Assembly: GCF_014652395.1 (NCBI RefSeq)
Contig: NZ_BMYS01000023.1
Location: 1 to 38,514 of the forward strand
From: Advenella faeciporci
GTDB taxonomy: Bacteria > Pseudomonadota > Gammaproteobacteria > Burkholderiales > Burkholderiaceae_B
Direction of reading: 5' to 3'
DNA length: 38,514 nt
Shown: piece after piece, positions 28,583 to 38,405 of the stretch
How positions within the stretch are numbered: the stretch's first letter is position 1
How the letters are laid out: the number at the start of each line of letters is the position of its first letter
The notes under the pieces: generated by a model
Seen by the model: the letters and a program-made list of their open reading frames with translations, nothing else
Told to the model about the DNA's origin: nothing
The model's database searches: none
Position numbers and translations under genes: made by a program

Positions 28583-30073
28583 ATGGGCGAAATGACTACT
28601 ACTATTCCTTGGCTTTCCTTGTCGATATTCGTGCCAATTGTTGCGGGTATACTGGTCTTGATATTCGGTCGTGATGACCGTGCCGACTATACTCGCAAGA
28701 TGGCTCTGGTTGGCGCTATCGTCAGTTTTCTGGTTACCCTGCCAATTTATTTCGGGTTTGACTCATCAACGGCAAATATGCAGTTCGTTGAGAATATTTC
28801 CTGGATTGCGGCATTCAACGCTTCCTACCATTTAGGGGTTGACGGCATTTCCATCTGGTTTGTGCTGCTCACCGCTTTCATCACCATCATTGTGGTGCTG
28901 GCCGGCTGGGAAGTCATTACCAATCGTATTGCCCAATACATGGCCGCCTTCCTGATTTTGTCAGGTCTTATGGTGGGTGTGTTTGTGGCACTCGATGGCT
29001 TGCTGTTCTACGTGTTCTTCGAGGCAACCCTGATACCGATGTATATCATTATTGGTGTCTGGGGTGGACCCAACCGCGTTTATGCCGCTTTCAAGTTCTT
29101 CCTGTATACCTTGCTGGGTTCACTGCTTACCCTGATTGCATTCATCTATCTGTATACCGTTACCGGTACATTTGATATTGCCGCCTGGCAGGCTGCAAAA
29201 CTGGGTTACACACCGCAGGTGCTTATCTTTATTGCCCTGTTTGCCGCTTTTGCCGTGAAGGTCCCCATGTGGCCGGTTCATACCTGGTTGCCCGATGCTC
29301 ACGTAGAGGCACCTACCGGTGGTTCCATTGTGCTGGCAGCCATCATGCTGAAGCTGGGTGCTTACGGTTTCCTGCGCTTTTCCTTGCCGATTGCCCCTGA
29401 TGCCTCACAAAGCCTTTCTGGCATCATGATTGCCCTGTCCCTGATTGCGGTTATCTATATTGGTCTGGTTGCGATTGTTCAGGATGACATGAAAAAACTG
29501 GTGGCTTATTCATCGGTTGCCCACATGGGTTTTGTCACTCTGGGTTTTTTCATGTTCAACGTTACCGGCCTTGAGGGTGCGGTGGTTCAGATGATTTCAC
29601 ACGGTTTCGTTTCTGGTGCCATGTTCATGTGTATCGGGGTGCTGTATGACCGCGTCCATAGTCGCCAGATTTCCGATTACGGTGGCGTGGTCAATGTCAT
29701 GCCCAAATTCGTGACCTTCTTTGTGCTGTTTTCCATGGCGAATGCCGGCCTGCCAGCCACCAGCGGTTTTATTGGCGAGTTCCTGGTTATCCTGGGTGCC
29801 GTTGAATACAACTTCTGGATTGGTTTGCTGACCGCAACCGCGCTGTTATGGGGTGCATCTTACTCCCTCTGGATGGTCAAGCGTGTGGCTTATGGCGAAA
29901 TCAAACATGACCATGTCCGTGAATTGAAAGACATCAATTGCCGCGAATTCCTGATTCTGGGCTTGCTGGCTGTTTTTGTGCTGTACATGGGTATTCATCC
30001 GAAACCCTTCACCGATGTGATGCACGTTTCTCTCCAACAATTGTTGGAGCATGTTGCAATTTCTAAACTGTAA
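28583..30073 (+). CDS. nuoM: NADH-quinone oxidoreductase subunit M
   Basis: A 496-aa antiporter-like membrane subunit (ND4) with about 14 helices. Key residues are E147 in VFFEATLIPMYIIIGVWGG and the conserved lysine in AAFAVKVPMWPVHTWLPDAH. The annotated ATG could be replaced by a second one three codons later (MTTTIPW). It starts one base after the nuoL stop. Confidence 0.97.
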   Translation: MGEMTTTIPWLSLSIFVPIVAGILVLIFGRDDRADYTRKMALVGAIVSFLVTLPIYFGFDSSTANMQFVENISWIAAFNASYHLGVDGISIWFVLLTAFITIIVVLAGWEVITNRIAQYMAAFLILSGLMVGVFVALDGLLFYVFFEATLIPMYIIIGVWGGPNRVYAAFKFFLYTLLGSLLTLIAFIYLYTVTGTFDIAAWQAAKLGYTPQVLIFIALFAAFAVKVPMWPVHTWLPDAHVEAPTGGSIVLAAIMLKLGAYGFLRFSLPIAPDASQSLSGIMIALSLIAVIYIGLVAIVQDDMKKLVAYSSVAHMGFVTLGFFMFNVTGLEGAVVQMISHGFVSGAMFMCIGVLYDRVHSRQISDYGGVVNVMPKFVTFFVLFSMANAGLPATSGFIGEFLVILGAVEYNFWIGLLTATALLWGASYSLWMVKRVAYGEIKHDHVRELKDINCREFLILGLLAVFVLYMGIHPKPFTDVMHVSLQQLLEHVAISKL

Positions 30074-30082
30074 GTCTGGACA

Positions 30083-31567
30083 ATGATGGAAAATCAATTT
30101 AATTTTGCACTCGCCTTGCCGGAGATTACATTAAGTGTTCTGGCAACGCTGATCCTGCTTGTGGATGTGTTCATTCCCTCCAAAAACAGGTCACTTACCT
30201 ATATTCTCTCGCTGGGCGCACTGGTCATTGTCACTTTGGTGTCGCTGTACCAGTGGAATGCCGGTGTGGCTGGCCATACTTTCTATGGCCACTACGTTAC
30301 CGATCCCCTTGCTCACCTCATGAAAGTGGCTTCATACCTGGCGGTCATGGTGACACTGGTATACAGCCGTCAATACGTGATTGATCGTGACATGGTCAAG
30401 GGTGGCGAGCTTTACTCGCTTACCCTGTTTGCCCTGGTGGGGCAAATGGTCATGATTTCAGCCTCCAGCATGCTGACCATTTATCTGGGTCTTGAGCTTA
30501 TGTCGCTGGCCCTGTATGCGCTGGTTGCCGTGCGTCGTGATTCACTCGTTGCGGTTGAGTCCGCCATGAAATACTTCGTGCTGGGTTCCCTGGCATCCGG
30601 TTTCATGCTGTATGGTATTTCCATGGTTTATGGTGCAACCGGTCATATCGACCTGGCAGGTGTTGCCCAGGTCATCAAGGCCGGTAATGTCAGCTACATG
30701 GCCATGGTGCTGGGCACGGTGTTTGTGGTTTGCGGCCTGGCGTTCAAGCTGGGTGCCGTGCCATTCCACATGTGGCTCCCCGATGTCTACATGGGTGCGC
30801 CTACCGCGATTACCCTTACCATTGGTGCCGCACCCAAACTGGCAGCGCTGGCCATGGTGTTCCGCTTCCTGGTTGAGGGTTTGCACGGTGTTGCCGAAAG
30901 CTGGCAGCAAATGCTGGTGATCCTGGCTGTGCTGTCACTGGCCATTGGTAACCTGACAGCCATCATGCAAACCAACTTCAAGCGTATGCTGGCTTATTCA
31001 ACCATTTCACATGTGGGTTTTGTGCTGCTGGGCCTGTTGTCTGGCGTGAATGCGAATGGCTCTCTGGCGATTGGTGCTTACGGTTCAGCCCTGTTTTACA
31101 TGATTACCTATGTGTTAACCACGCTGGCCAGCTTTGGCATTATCCTGTTGCTCAGTCGTCAGGGTTTTGAGTGCGAGGAAATCAGTGACCTGAAAGGTCT
31201 TAACCGTCGCAGTCCAATGATGGCGTTTGGTGTGCTTGTCCTGATGTTCTCACTGGCAGGTATTCCTCCGCTGGTTGGCTTTTATGCAAAACTGGTTGTC
31301 TTGCAGTCAGCCATTGCCGCCGGTCACTTGTATCTGGCAGTCATTGCCATTCTGTTCTCGTTAATTGGTGCCTACTACTACCTGCGTGTGGTCAAGGTCA
31401 TGTATTTTGACGAACCCGCAGCCGATGCGCCGGTTATTGGCAACCAGCTGACTTTCCGTAGCGGTGTCATGTCTGTAAACGGTTTGCTTATTATTCTGCT
31501 GGGTATTTTGCCCGGTGGATTAATGACCTTGTGTGTACAGGTTATTGACGCTTCACTGAAATTCTAG
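30083..31567 (+). CDS. nuoN: NADH-quinone oxidoreductase subunit N
   Basis: A 494-aa antiporter-like membrane subunit (ND2) of full bacterial length (14 helices). E138 lies in [16 protein letters not shown], and [21 protein letters not shown] carries the central lysine. Followed 10 bp later by the DUF2818-type gene, the typical operon end in Burkholderiales. Confidence 0.97.
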   Translation: MMENQFNFALALPEITLSVLATLILLVDVFIPSKNRSLTYILSLGALVIVTLVSLYQWNAGVAGHTFYGHYVTDPLAHLMKVASYLAVMVTLVYSRQYVIDRDMVKGGELYSLTLFALVGQMVMISASSMLTIYLGLELMSLALYALVAVRRDSLVAVESAMKYFVLGSLASGFMLYGISMVYGATGHIDLAGVAQVIKAGNVSYMAMVLGTVFVVCGLAFKLGAVPFHMWLPDVYMGAPTAITLTIGAAPKLAALAMVFRFLVEGLHGVAESWQQMLVILAVLSLAIGNLTAIMQTNFKRMLAYSTISHVGFVLLGLLSGVNANGSLAIGAYGSALFYMITYVLTTLASFGIILLLSRQGFECEEISDLKGLNRRSPMMAFGVLVLMFSLAGIPPLVGFYAKLVVLQSAIAAGHLYLAVIAILFSLIGAYYYLRVVKVMYFDEPAADAPVIGNQLTFRSGVMSVNGLLIILLGILPGGLMTLCVQVIDASLKF

Positions 31568-31577
31568 GGTATTACAT

Positions 31578-32075
31578 ATGTTTCCTGCTTCTTCCATCTG
31601 GTTACTGATTCTTCTGGCTTTTGCCACGGCATTGTTGCCATTTCTCACTGAAAGGGCTTTTGCTTTCGTACCGTGGAAGCAGCAGGGTGAGCCAGATAAA
31701 AATGGCCTGTTTTACTTCTTGCGGGCCTTGTTGGCATATGTGGCGGTAGGGGCGGGTTGTTATTTGCTGTCACGACCTGCCTCAGATACCCTGATGCTGG
31801 CAGCAGGAGCAGCCTTGATACTGTGTGGCGTTTATCTGCCAGGGCAGGTAATGGCCCAAAGTCTTAAAGTCAAAACCTTTGTAAACCGGCTTATTGAAGT
31901 GACCGTGTTTTTCTTTGTGGTGGCTGCGGTAGGTTTTGCGCTAGAGGCTTACTATACCAACCCGATTGTTCAGGGCTGGGAGTTTTGGGCTATATTTGCC
32001 TGTTTGTATGTCGTGATGGCATACCCGGGGTTTGTGTTCCGGCATTTATTGCGGCACCCCAAAAAACACGTTTAA
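31578..32075 (+). CDS. DUF2818-type membrane protein, enlarged
   Basis: A 165-aa inner-membrane protein of unknown function. N-terminal SIWLLILLAFATALLPFLTE and C-terminal VVAAVGFALEA, QGWEFWAIFACLYVVMAYPG and FVFRHLL fit the DUF2818 family that ends nuo operons in betaproteobacteria. Members I know are about 100 aa. Here about 60 additional residues (about 42-100) add two further hydrophobic helices between the normal first helix and the rest. It is 10 bp after nuoN and directly before the operon terminator, so it is co-transcribed with complex I; a role in assembly or stability is only a guess. Confidence 0.75.
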   Translation: MFPASSIWLLILLAFATALLPFLTERAFAFVPWKQQGEPDKNGLFYFLRALLAYVAVGAGCYLLSRPASDTLMLAAGAALILCGVYLPGQVMAQSLKVKTFVNRLIEVTVFFFVVAAVGFALEAYYTNPIVQGWEFWAIFACLYVVMAYPGFVFRHLLRHPKKHV

Positions 32076-32102
32076 GATTGTGATATACGGAAGTATTTCA
32101 TG

Positions 32103-32137
32103 AAAAAGCCTGGTTATGCAAATAGCCAGGCTTTTTT
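32103..32137 (+). terminator. Terminator of the nuo operon
   Basis: GCCTGG/CCAGGC (32108-32113 and 32126-32131), extended by further pairs on both sides, flanked by an A-run and a T-run. It works in the plus direction and possibly both. Confidence 0.9.
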
Positions 32138-32251
32138 AGTACAAAACGGAACTTGCCGTGTACCCTATCATAATAATTAGGGTGAGGCCAAAGCCAGGAT
32201 TTTGGGTTTGTGATGAAACGGGATAGGCTGGGGTAGTGGCTTCGGCTTCGT

Positions 32252-32340
32252 TATAAAGCGGGGTATTGCCCCTATTGGTGTTGCTCCAACCGCCCTGCGG
32301 GCAGAATCGCACCCCCAATAGGGGGGCAATACCCCTTATA
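32252..32340. repeat. Hairpin repeat, copy 3 (long arms)
   Basis: Arms of about 29 and 31 bp (32252-32280 and 32310-32340; GGGGTATTGCCCC-type sequence) pair with few mismatches. The core TTGCTCCAACCGCCCTGC with GGGCAGAATCGC at 32281-32309 is a variant of the core in copies 1 and 2. It occupies the 300-bp gap between the nuo terminator and the end of serB, which otherwise holds nothing recognisable, and could also terminate serB. Confidence 0.6.
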
Positions 32341-32374
32341 CCTGTTTAAGGAAACCAGCGTATAACGAGGTGCT

Positions 32375-33229
32375 TCACGCATCCTGCTTAAAATAATTCA
32401 GCACCGCATCCAGCCCCGAATAATTGATACTGAACGCCGCCTGTTCCTGCACCACCGGTTTGGCACGGTAAGCCACCGAATAAGCCGCATGCCCCATCAT
32501 GATCAAATCATTGGCCCCATCGCCCATGGCAATGCATTGCTCGGGCAGGGCGTTTTCTTTTTCGGCCAGTGCTTTCAGGAAATTGGCCTTGGCCTGGCCA
32601 TCCACAATATCCCCCAGCACACGACCGGTTAACAGGCCGTTTTCAATTTCCAGGGTATTGGCGTGAATTTCATCAAGCCCCAGCCGCTTCTGCAACCGTT
32701 CGGTAAAGAATGTGAAACCACCGGAAACCAGCAACACTTTCAGGCCGGCCGCTTGCGCACCCTGGACCAGTTTTTCCGCCCCGGGATTCAGGCGCAAGCG
32801 CTCTTCATACACCTTTTCAAGCGCACTGGCCGGTACACCTTCCAGCAAAGCCACCCGACGACGCAGGCTTTCTGAAAAGTCTTTAATCTCACCCCGCATG
32901 GCGGCTTCGGTAATGGCCGATACCTGTTGCTTGCGTCCGGCCATATCGGCAATTTCGTCAATGCACTCAATGTTGATCAGGGTAGAATCCATATCCATGG
33001 CCAGCACTTTCATGTCGGTCAGGGGCTTATAGTTATTGATAAAGGCGGTATCCACCCGGTTGCTGGTTGCCCATTGCATGATTTCTTGCCGGGAGGCAGG
33101 GTCTACATCAATCAGGCGTGCGGCGCAGCTGTTGATGTGATGAATGCCGTTGGCGTTTGAAATGGCAGCGGCATGTTCAACAAGCGTGCCAAGAATGCTT
33201 GAGGTTTGCAATATCAGGTGTGTGGTCAT
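32375..33229 (-). CDS. serB: Phosphoserine phosphatase
   Basis: A 284-aa HAD-family enzyme hydrolysing O-phosphoserine to serine, the last step of serine synthesis. Motif I is DMDSTLI with nucleophile D79 and acid D81. Motif II is VSGGFTFF (about 168-175). Motif IV is GDGANDL (236-242). The N-terminal 70 residues form the regulatory-type domain seen in E. coli-like SerB. The start MTTHLILQ (33229) is preferred; an alternative ATG three codons upstream exists, and no clear ribosome binding site precedes either. It is transcribed after mfd, 49 bp from its stop. Confidence 0.93.
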   Translation of the reverse strand: MTTHLILQTSSILGTLVEHAAAISNANGIHHINSCAARLIDVDPASRQEIMQWATSNRVDTAFINNYKPLTDMKVLAMDMDSTLINIECIDEIADMAGRKQQVSAITEAAMRGEIKDFSESLRRRVALLEGVPASALEKVYEERLRLNPGAEKLVQGAQAAGLKVLLVSGGFTFFTERLQKRLGLDEIHANTLEIENGLLTGRVLGDIVDGQAKANFLKALAEKENALPEQCIAMGDGANDLIMMGHAAYSVAYRAKPVVQEQAAFSINYSGLDAVLNYFKQDA

Positions 33230-33278
33230 TGTATACATTGGTTTATGCTTGAATAGTATTCGGGATATGGTTAAACGG

Positions 33279-36200
33279 TCAGGATAAGGATTTAAGCAGC
33301 TGGCGTACCGCATTCACGCGCTGGTTGATATCGGGCATTTTAGCCAGTTCCATGCGCAGTTTGTCGGCTCCGCTAAAGCGGATGTCTTTTTGTTTCTGTA
33401 CCAGCTCTATCATGCGAAGCGGGTCTATATTGGCTTTGGGGCCAAAATTCAGCATGGCCTGTTCATCGCTAATATCAAGGCGGATAATACCCAGGGGTTC
33501 GGCCAGAATGCGCAGCCGGTGGGTGGTTATCAGCATGACGGCAGGTTCAGGCAGTTTGCCAAAACGGTCAATCAGTTCTTCCTGTATGCTTAGCAGCTCG
33601 TCTTCGTTCCTGGCATGTGACAGGCGCTTGTAAATGGACAGGCGGGCATGCACGTCACCACAGTAATCCGAAGGCAGCAGGGCGGAAGTATGCAGCTTGA
33701 CTTCACAGACCGGCGCAAAGGGCGACTCCAGATCAGGTTCTTCACCGGCTTTCAGGGCGCGTACTGCTTCGTTCAGCATGTCGGTATACATGGAGAAGCC
33801 AATTTCATGGATATTGCCCGATTGTGATTCGCCCAGCACTTCACCGGTGCCACGAATTTCCAGGTCGTGCATGGCCAGGAAAAAGCCCGAACCCAGCTCT
33901 TCCATGGACTGGATCGCTTCAAGGCGTTTTTTGGCATTGCTGGTAATGGCGTCTTCGCCCGGGGTTAACAAATAGGCATAGGCCTGGTGGTGCGAACGGC
34001 CAACCCGGCCGCGCAGCTGGTGCAGCTGGGCCAGGCCCAGACGGTCGGCACGATGAATAATAATCGTGTTGGCACTGGGTACGTCAATCCCGGTTTCAAT
34101 AATGGTGGTGCACAGCAGCACATTGAAACGCTGCTGGTAGAAACCTTTCATGACTTCTTCCAGTTCGCGCTCGGGCATTTGGCCATGAGCCACGGCAATA
34201 CGGGCTTCGGGCACCAGTTCTTGCAGGCGTGCCTTGCGGTTGTTGATGGTTTCCACTTCATTGTGCAAAAAGTAAACCTGTCCGCCACGTTTGAGTTCAC
34301 GCAGCACGGCTTCCCGAATGGTGCTGCCGTCTTCACGGCGTACAAAGGTTTTGATGGCCAGCCGTTTTTGCGGGGCAGTGGCAATCACTGAAAAGTCGCG
34401 GATGCCTTCCAGTGACATGCCCAGGGTACGGGGAATCGGGGTGGCGGTAAGCGTTAATACATCCACTTCAGCCCGCAGTGCTTTCAGGGCCTCTTTCTGG
34501 CGCACGCCAAAGCGGTGTTCTTCATCAATGATTACCAGGCCCAGTTGCTTGAACTGCACGTCTTTGGAAAGGATTTTGTGGGTGCCGATCACAATATCTA
34601 CTGTTCCTTTGGCAATGCCTTCAATGGTGGCGGCCACTTCTTTGCCCGACCTGAAGCGTGACAGTTCGGCCACGTTTACGGGCCAGTCGGCAAAGCGGTC
34701 GGCAAAGGTTTGGGCGTGCTGCTCGGCCAGCAGGGTGGTGGGGCACAGCAAGGCCACCTGTTTGCCATTGGCCACGCTCAGGAAGGCGGCGCGCAGGGCC
34801 ACTTCGGTTTTGCCAAAGCCCACATCACCGCAAACAAGCCGGTCCATGGGTTTTCCTGAGGTCATGTCGTTAATGACGGCTTCAATGGCAGCGGCCTGGT
34901 CGGCGGTTTCCTCAAAACCAAAACCTTCCACAAAACTTTGGTAGTCGCTAAAGGGCAGCTTGAACGAGTAGCCCTGGCGTGCAGCCCGCTGCGCATACAG
35001 ATTAAGCAGCTCGGCAGCGGCATCACGGATTTGTTTGGCGGCTTTTTTGCGGGCCTTGTCCCACTGGCCCGAGCCCAGCTGGTGCAGGGGCGCCTGTTCG
35101 GGGTCGGCACCACTATAGCGCGCAATGACGTGTAATTGTGAAACCGGCACATACAGGGTGCTTTTGTTGGCGTATTCCAGGTGCAGCAGTTCTACATCGC
35201 CTTCGCCCAGGTCCATATTGACCAGACCATGGTAGCGACCAATGCCGTACTGGACATGCACCACCGGGTCACCTGCACGCAGTTCCGACAGGTCGCGCAC
35301 CATGGCGTCAACATCACTGCTGCGTTCCTGCTGCTTGCGGCGGCGCTGGGTGTAGGTGGCCGTGCCGGGGTACAGGTCGTTTTCGGTGAGCAGGGCAAAG
35401 TTAAGGTGCTTAACCAGAAAACCGGTATTGATGGGGGCCACCACCATGCCAAAGCGGACATCGGATTCAATGAATGCGTGAATGCTTTCCAGATGGGTGT
35501 CGGGGGCCAGTTTGTGTTCTTGCAGCATTTGCAGAAGGGTTTCCCGGCGACCGGCAGAATCGGCGCACAGCAGGATTTTATGTTGCTGCTCAAGCACCAT
35601 TTGCTGCAGTTTGGCAAAAGGTTGTTCGGCACGGCGGGCAACCGCTACATTGGGCGCAGGGGTAATTTCCTCTGAGGCCTGTTTGCTGTCCAGGTTAAGG
35701 CGGGCAAAATTTTTGAACTGGTTGTAAATCTGGTCTCGCGACAGGAACAGTTGTTCGGGCGGCAACACGGGTCGTTCCCGGTCTGACTTGATGAAGTTGT
35801 AACGACTGTTGGTGTCGCTGTGAAAGCGCGTAATCGCATCTTCCAGATCACCCAGGGTGACCGTGATGGTTTCAGGCTTCAAGTAATTGAACAGGGTGGC
35901 GGTTTCATCAAAAAACAGCGGCAGGTAGTATTCAATTCCTGCAAAGGCAATGCCGTTACCCACGTCTTTATAAGGCAGGCAGCGCGAAGGGTCACCTTCA
36001 AACACTTCCCGAAAGCGCGAGCGGAACCGTGTGCGGGCGTCTTCATCCATGGGAAATTCACGGCCGGGCAACAGTTGTATGTCATTAACCGGGTAGAGGC
36101 TGCGCTGGGTGTCAATGTCAAAACTGCGGATGGAATCTATTTCATCATCGAAAAGGTCTATCCGGTAGGGCACCACCGAACCCATGGGGAACAGGTCGAT

Positions 36201-36737
36201 TAAGCTGCCCCGTATGCAGAACTCGCCGGCGGCGGTTACCTGGGTAACATGAGTGTAGTTGGCCAGCATGAGCTGTTCACGCAGGGCAGACTCATTCACG
36301 CGATCGCCTTTTTTGAATGAAAAGGTGTAGGCAGCCAGAAAAGAGGGGGGCGGTAACCGGTACAGGGCCGTGGTAACCGGCACGGTAAGGATGTCCACCT
36401 CTTCAAGCATGAGGGCATGCAGGGTTTTCAGACGCTCTGAAATAAGGTCCTGGTGCGGTGAAAAGCCGTCATAGGGCAGGGTTTCCCAATCGGGTAGCTG
36501 GCGTGCCTTTACTTGCGGATTGAAGCGTCTGGTTTCTTCGGCCAGCCGCTGCGCCTGTAAGGGATCGGCGCACAGCACAACAATGGTTTTTTGGGTGGCC
36601 CGGGCCAGTTCAGCCAATAGCCAGGCATCTCCCGAGCCGGCCGGGCATGGATGGTTGAATCGTTGGCCGGGCTTCAGGCTGGAAAGCAGTTTGGGTATTG
36701 AAGGTAAAGACACAGCAGTCGGAAAATGGGGGTTCAA
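33279..36737 (-). CDS. mfd: Transcription-repair coupling factor Mfd
   Basis: A 1152-aa ATP-dependent translocase that removes RNA polymerase stalled at DNA lesions and recruits UvrA. Order of parts: UvrB-like N-terminal region (LPDWETLPYDGFSPHQDLIS), RNA-polymerase-interaction domain (GDPVVHVQYGIGRYHGL), RecG-like helicase motor with Walker A GDVGFGKTE (637-645), DEEH box (738-741) and TATPIPRTLGMSL, and C-terminal regulatory domain. Length agrees with E. coli Mfd (1148 aa). The frame begins at a TTG (36735-36737) with no visible ribosome binding site; a GTG nine codons later is the alternative. Divergent from ispD. Confidence 0.96.
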   Translation of the reverse strand: MNPHFPTAVSLPSIPKLLSSLKPGQRFNHPCPAGSGDAWLLAELARATQKTIVVLCADPLQAQRLAEETRRFNPQVKARQLPDWETLPYDGFSPHQDLISERLKTLHALMLEEVDILTVPVTTALYRLPPPSFLAAYTFSFKKGDRVNESALREQLMLANYTHVTQVTAAGEFCIRGSLIDLFPMGSVVPYRIDLFDDEIDSIRSFDIDTQRSLYPVNDIQLLPGREFPMDEDARTRFRSRFREVFEGDPSRCLPYKDVGNGIAFAGIEYYLPLFFDETATLFNYLKPETITVTLGDLEDAITRFHSDTNSRYNFIKSDRERPVLPPEQLFLSRDQIYNQFKNFARLNLDSKQASEEITPAPNVAVARRAEQPFAKLQQMVLEQQHKILLCADSAGRRETLLQMLQEHKLAPDTHLESIHAFIESDVRFGMVVAPINTGFLVKHLNFALLTENDLYPGTATYTQRRRKQQERSSDVDAMVRDLSELRAGDPVVHVQYGIGRYHGLVNMDLGEGDVELLHLEYANKSTLYVPVSQLHVIARYSGADPEQAPLHQLGSGQWDKARKKAAKQIRDAAAELLNLYAQRAARQGYSFKLPFSDYQSFVEGFGFEETADQAAAIEAVINDMTSGKPMDRLVCGDVGFGKTEVALRAAFLSVANGKQVALLCPTTLLAEQHAQTFADRFADWPVNVAELSRFRSGKEVAATIEGIAKGTVDIVIGTHKILSKDVQFKQLGLVIIDEEHRFGVRQKEALKALRAEVDVLTLTATPIPRTLGMSLEGIRDFSVIATAPQKRLAIKTFVRREDGSTIREAVLRELKRGGQVYFLHNEVETINNRKARLQELVPEARIAVAHGQMPERELEEVMKGFYQQRFNVLLCTTIIETGIDVPSANTIIIHRADRLGLAQLHQLRGRVGRSHHQAYAYLLTPGEDAITSNAKKRLEAIQSMEELGSGFFLAMHDLEIRGTGEVLGESQSGNIHEIGFSMYTDMLNEAVRALKAGEEPDLESPFAPVCEVKLHTSALLPSDYCGDVHARLSIYKRLSHARNEDELLSIQEELIDRFGKLPEPAVMLITTHRLRILAEPLGIIRLDISDEQAMLNFGPKANIDPLRMIELVQKQKDIRFSGADKLRMELAKMPDINQRVNAVRQLLKSLS

Positions 36738-36949
36738 AGCGTTTATTTTACCAGCGATGTTGTGTGCTTTTAGGGTGAATGCGGTTCCCCGGTTTTTTAG
36801 CTGCCGGTGCGCTTCCCGGCAAATTCAGGGCATGAGTGGGGCACGCCTGTCTGGTTTTCAGCCCGGGCAAGGGTGCGGTCATGCAAGTGGTCTTGCGTGT
36901 GTAATAATGCTGTTTTTGTATATTGACGGGTTTTTCTGCATTAACAATT

Positions 36950-37648
36950 ATGGATGAAAAAATAATCGCCCTTATTCCTGCCGGTGGTATTGGTGCGCGT
37001 GCCCAGGTGGGTGGGCATTCTGGGCCCAAGCAGTATCGGGCAATTAGTGGCGTGCCCATGCTGGTGCATACGGTGAGGGCATTGTTAAACCATGGCGATA
37101 TCAGTCAGGTGCATATTGGGGTGGCGCCCAATGATGCCTATATTACCGATTGTGTGATGCCAGAATCATCGCGGGTCAGTATTCATCGCAGTGGTGGAGC
37201 CAGCCGGGCCGATACGGTGCTTAATACCTTGCTGGCCAGCAAGGCTGCCGATAACGATTGGGTGCTGGTGCACGATGCGGCCCGTCCGGGTTTGCGTGCC
37301 GATTCCCTGGCGGCGCTGGTTAAAACCTGCCTGTTGCACGACCGGGGTGGTATTCTGGCAACCCCCGTTCCGGATACGGTTAAAAGGGCGGTGGTGGATA
37401 ATGGTTTGGATGTGATTGAAAGCACGGTGCCGCGTGACGGCCTGTGGCTGGCACAAACCCCGCAGATGTTCAGGGTTGGTATGTTGCGTGATGCTCTTTT
37501 GAAGGCCAAAGCGCAGGGTTTTGAGGTTACCGATGAGGCCTCGGCCATGGAGTATTGCGGGTATTCTCCTTTGCTGGTGAAGGGCAGTCCAGAGAACATG
37601 AAAGTGACCTGGCCTGGTGATTTTGACATGATGGCGCATTGGCTATAA
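36950..37648 (+). CDS. ispD: 2-C-methyl-D-erythritol 4-phosphate cytidylyltransferase
   Basis: A 232-aa cytoplasmic enzyme of the MEP isoprenoid pathway, coupling CTP with MEP. CTP-binding segment IPAGGIGARAQ (with Gly where many have Ala) and GPKQY (K27), then SRADTVLN, VHDAARP (107-113) and the TDEAS box (194-198). The start at ATG 36950 is chosen because the protein then begins directly before the IALIPAGG strand; a TTG nine codons upstream is less likely. No clear ribosome binding site. Confidence 0.93.
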   Translation: MDEKIIALIPAGGIGARAQVGGHSGPKQYRAISGVPMLVHTVRALLNHGDISQVHIGVAPNDAYITDCVMPESSRVSIHRSGGASRADTVLNTLLASKAADNDWVLVHDAARPGLRADSLAALVKTCLLHDRGGILATPVPDTVKRAVVDNGLDVIESTVPRDGLWLAQTPQMFRVGMLRDALLKAKAQGFEVTDEASAMEYCGYSPLLVKGSPENMKVTWPGDFDMMAHWL

Positions 37649-37788
37649 TGCATGACGGACAAGCGGCTTTATTGAAGGTGCCGCTTGGCTGGAAGGTCCG
37701 AATCAGTTTGGTATGGACGGATCTGGCGAAATGGTATGATGCCGGAAAAAAGTTTATATATAAAGCAAAAATTTGAATAGGAAAAGAA

Positions 37789-38274
37789 ATGACAGTACCT
37801 TTCAGAGTGGGTCAGGGTTTTGACGTGCATGCGCTGGTTGAGGGCAGGCCTTTGATTCTGGGCGGTGTAACCATACCGCACACGCACGGGCTTAAGGGGC
37901 ACTCTGATGCCGATGCCCTGTTGCATGCCATTACCGATGCCTTGCTGGGTGCCGCGGGGCTGGGCGATATTGGCCGGCACTTTCCTGATACCGACCCCAC
38001 TTATAAAGGGGCAGACAGTCGAGTCTTGCTAAGGGCTGCCTATGCAAAGGTACAAGAATCGGGTTGGCAGGCGGTAAACGTGGATGCCACGATTCATGCC
38101 CAGGCACCCAAGATCATGCCGCATGCGCCTGCCATGGTGGCCAATATTGCCAGTGATTTGGGCTTGCCGGAAGATTGTGTGAATGTGAAAGGCAAAACCA
38201 ACGAGCATTTGGGGTATTTGGGCAGAAAAGAAGGGATTGCGGCGACGGTGGTGGTGTTGCTGGCGAAGGGGTGA
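37789..38274 (+). CDS. ispF: 2-C-methyl-D-erythritol 2,4-cyclodiphosphate synthase
   Basis: A 161-aa trimeric enzyme cyclising CDP-ME-2-phosphate with release of CMP. Metal ligands D12 and H14 lie in GFDVHAL and H46 in [25 protein letters not shown] and the C-terminal [17 protein letters not shown] are family signatures. AGGAAAAG precedes the ATG. It follows ispD by 140 bp rather than overlapping it, and that gap contains AT-rich promoter-like sequence (TATGAT, TATATA), so it may have its own promoter. Confidence 0.95.
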   Translation: MTVPFRVGQGFDVHALVEGRPLILGGVTIPHTHGLKGHSDADALLHAITDALLGAAGLGDIGRHFPDTDPTYKGADSRVLLRAAYAKVQESGWQAVNVDATIHAQAPKIMPHAPAMVANIASDLGLPEDCVNVKGKTNEHLGYLGRKEGIAATVVVLLAKG

Positions 38275-38310
38275 CGGGCAGTGAGTGCCTGGTGGACAGA
38301 AGACTATTTT

Positions 38311-38326
38311 ACTCGTTCCCACGCTC
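38311..38326 (+). repeat. Half REP-like palindrome before an IS-end remnant
   Basis: ACTCGTTCCCACGCTC equals the first half of the palindrome at 38348-38376 and stops exactly where an IS end (38327) begins. Confidence 0.6.
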
Positions 38327-38345
38327 TGAACTGACCCCCAATGTT
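38327..38345 (+). mobile_element. Isolated IS3-family end, 19 bp
   Basis: TGAACTGACCCCCAATGTT matches the outer part of the IS ends at 99-123 and 38406-38430, but no element body follows. It is a leftover of an earlier insertion, or the result of recombination between copies. Confidence 0.6.
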
Positions 38346-38347
38346 TT

Positions 38348-38405
38348 ACTCGTTCCCACGCTCCTGCGTGGTAACGCCCACGGGTTATGCATTCCCACGC
38401 AGGAG
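38348..38405. repeat. REP-like doublet, second unit interrupted by IS
   Basis: The first palindrome 38348-38376 (ACTCGTTCCCACGCTCCTGC, then GTGGTAACG) is intact. The second starts at 38390 (CATTCCCACGCAGGAG) and is cut at its centre by the IS end at 38406. Confidence 0.65.
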
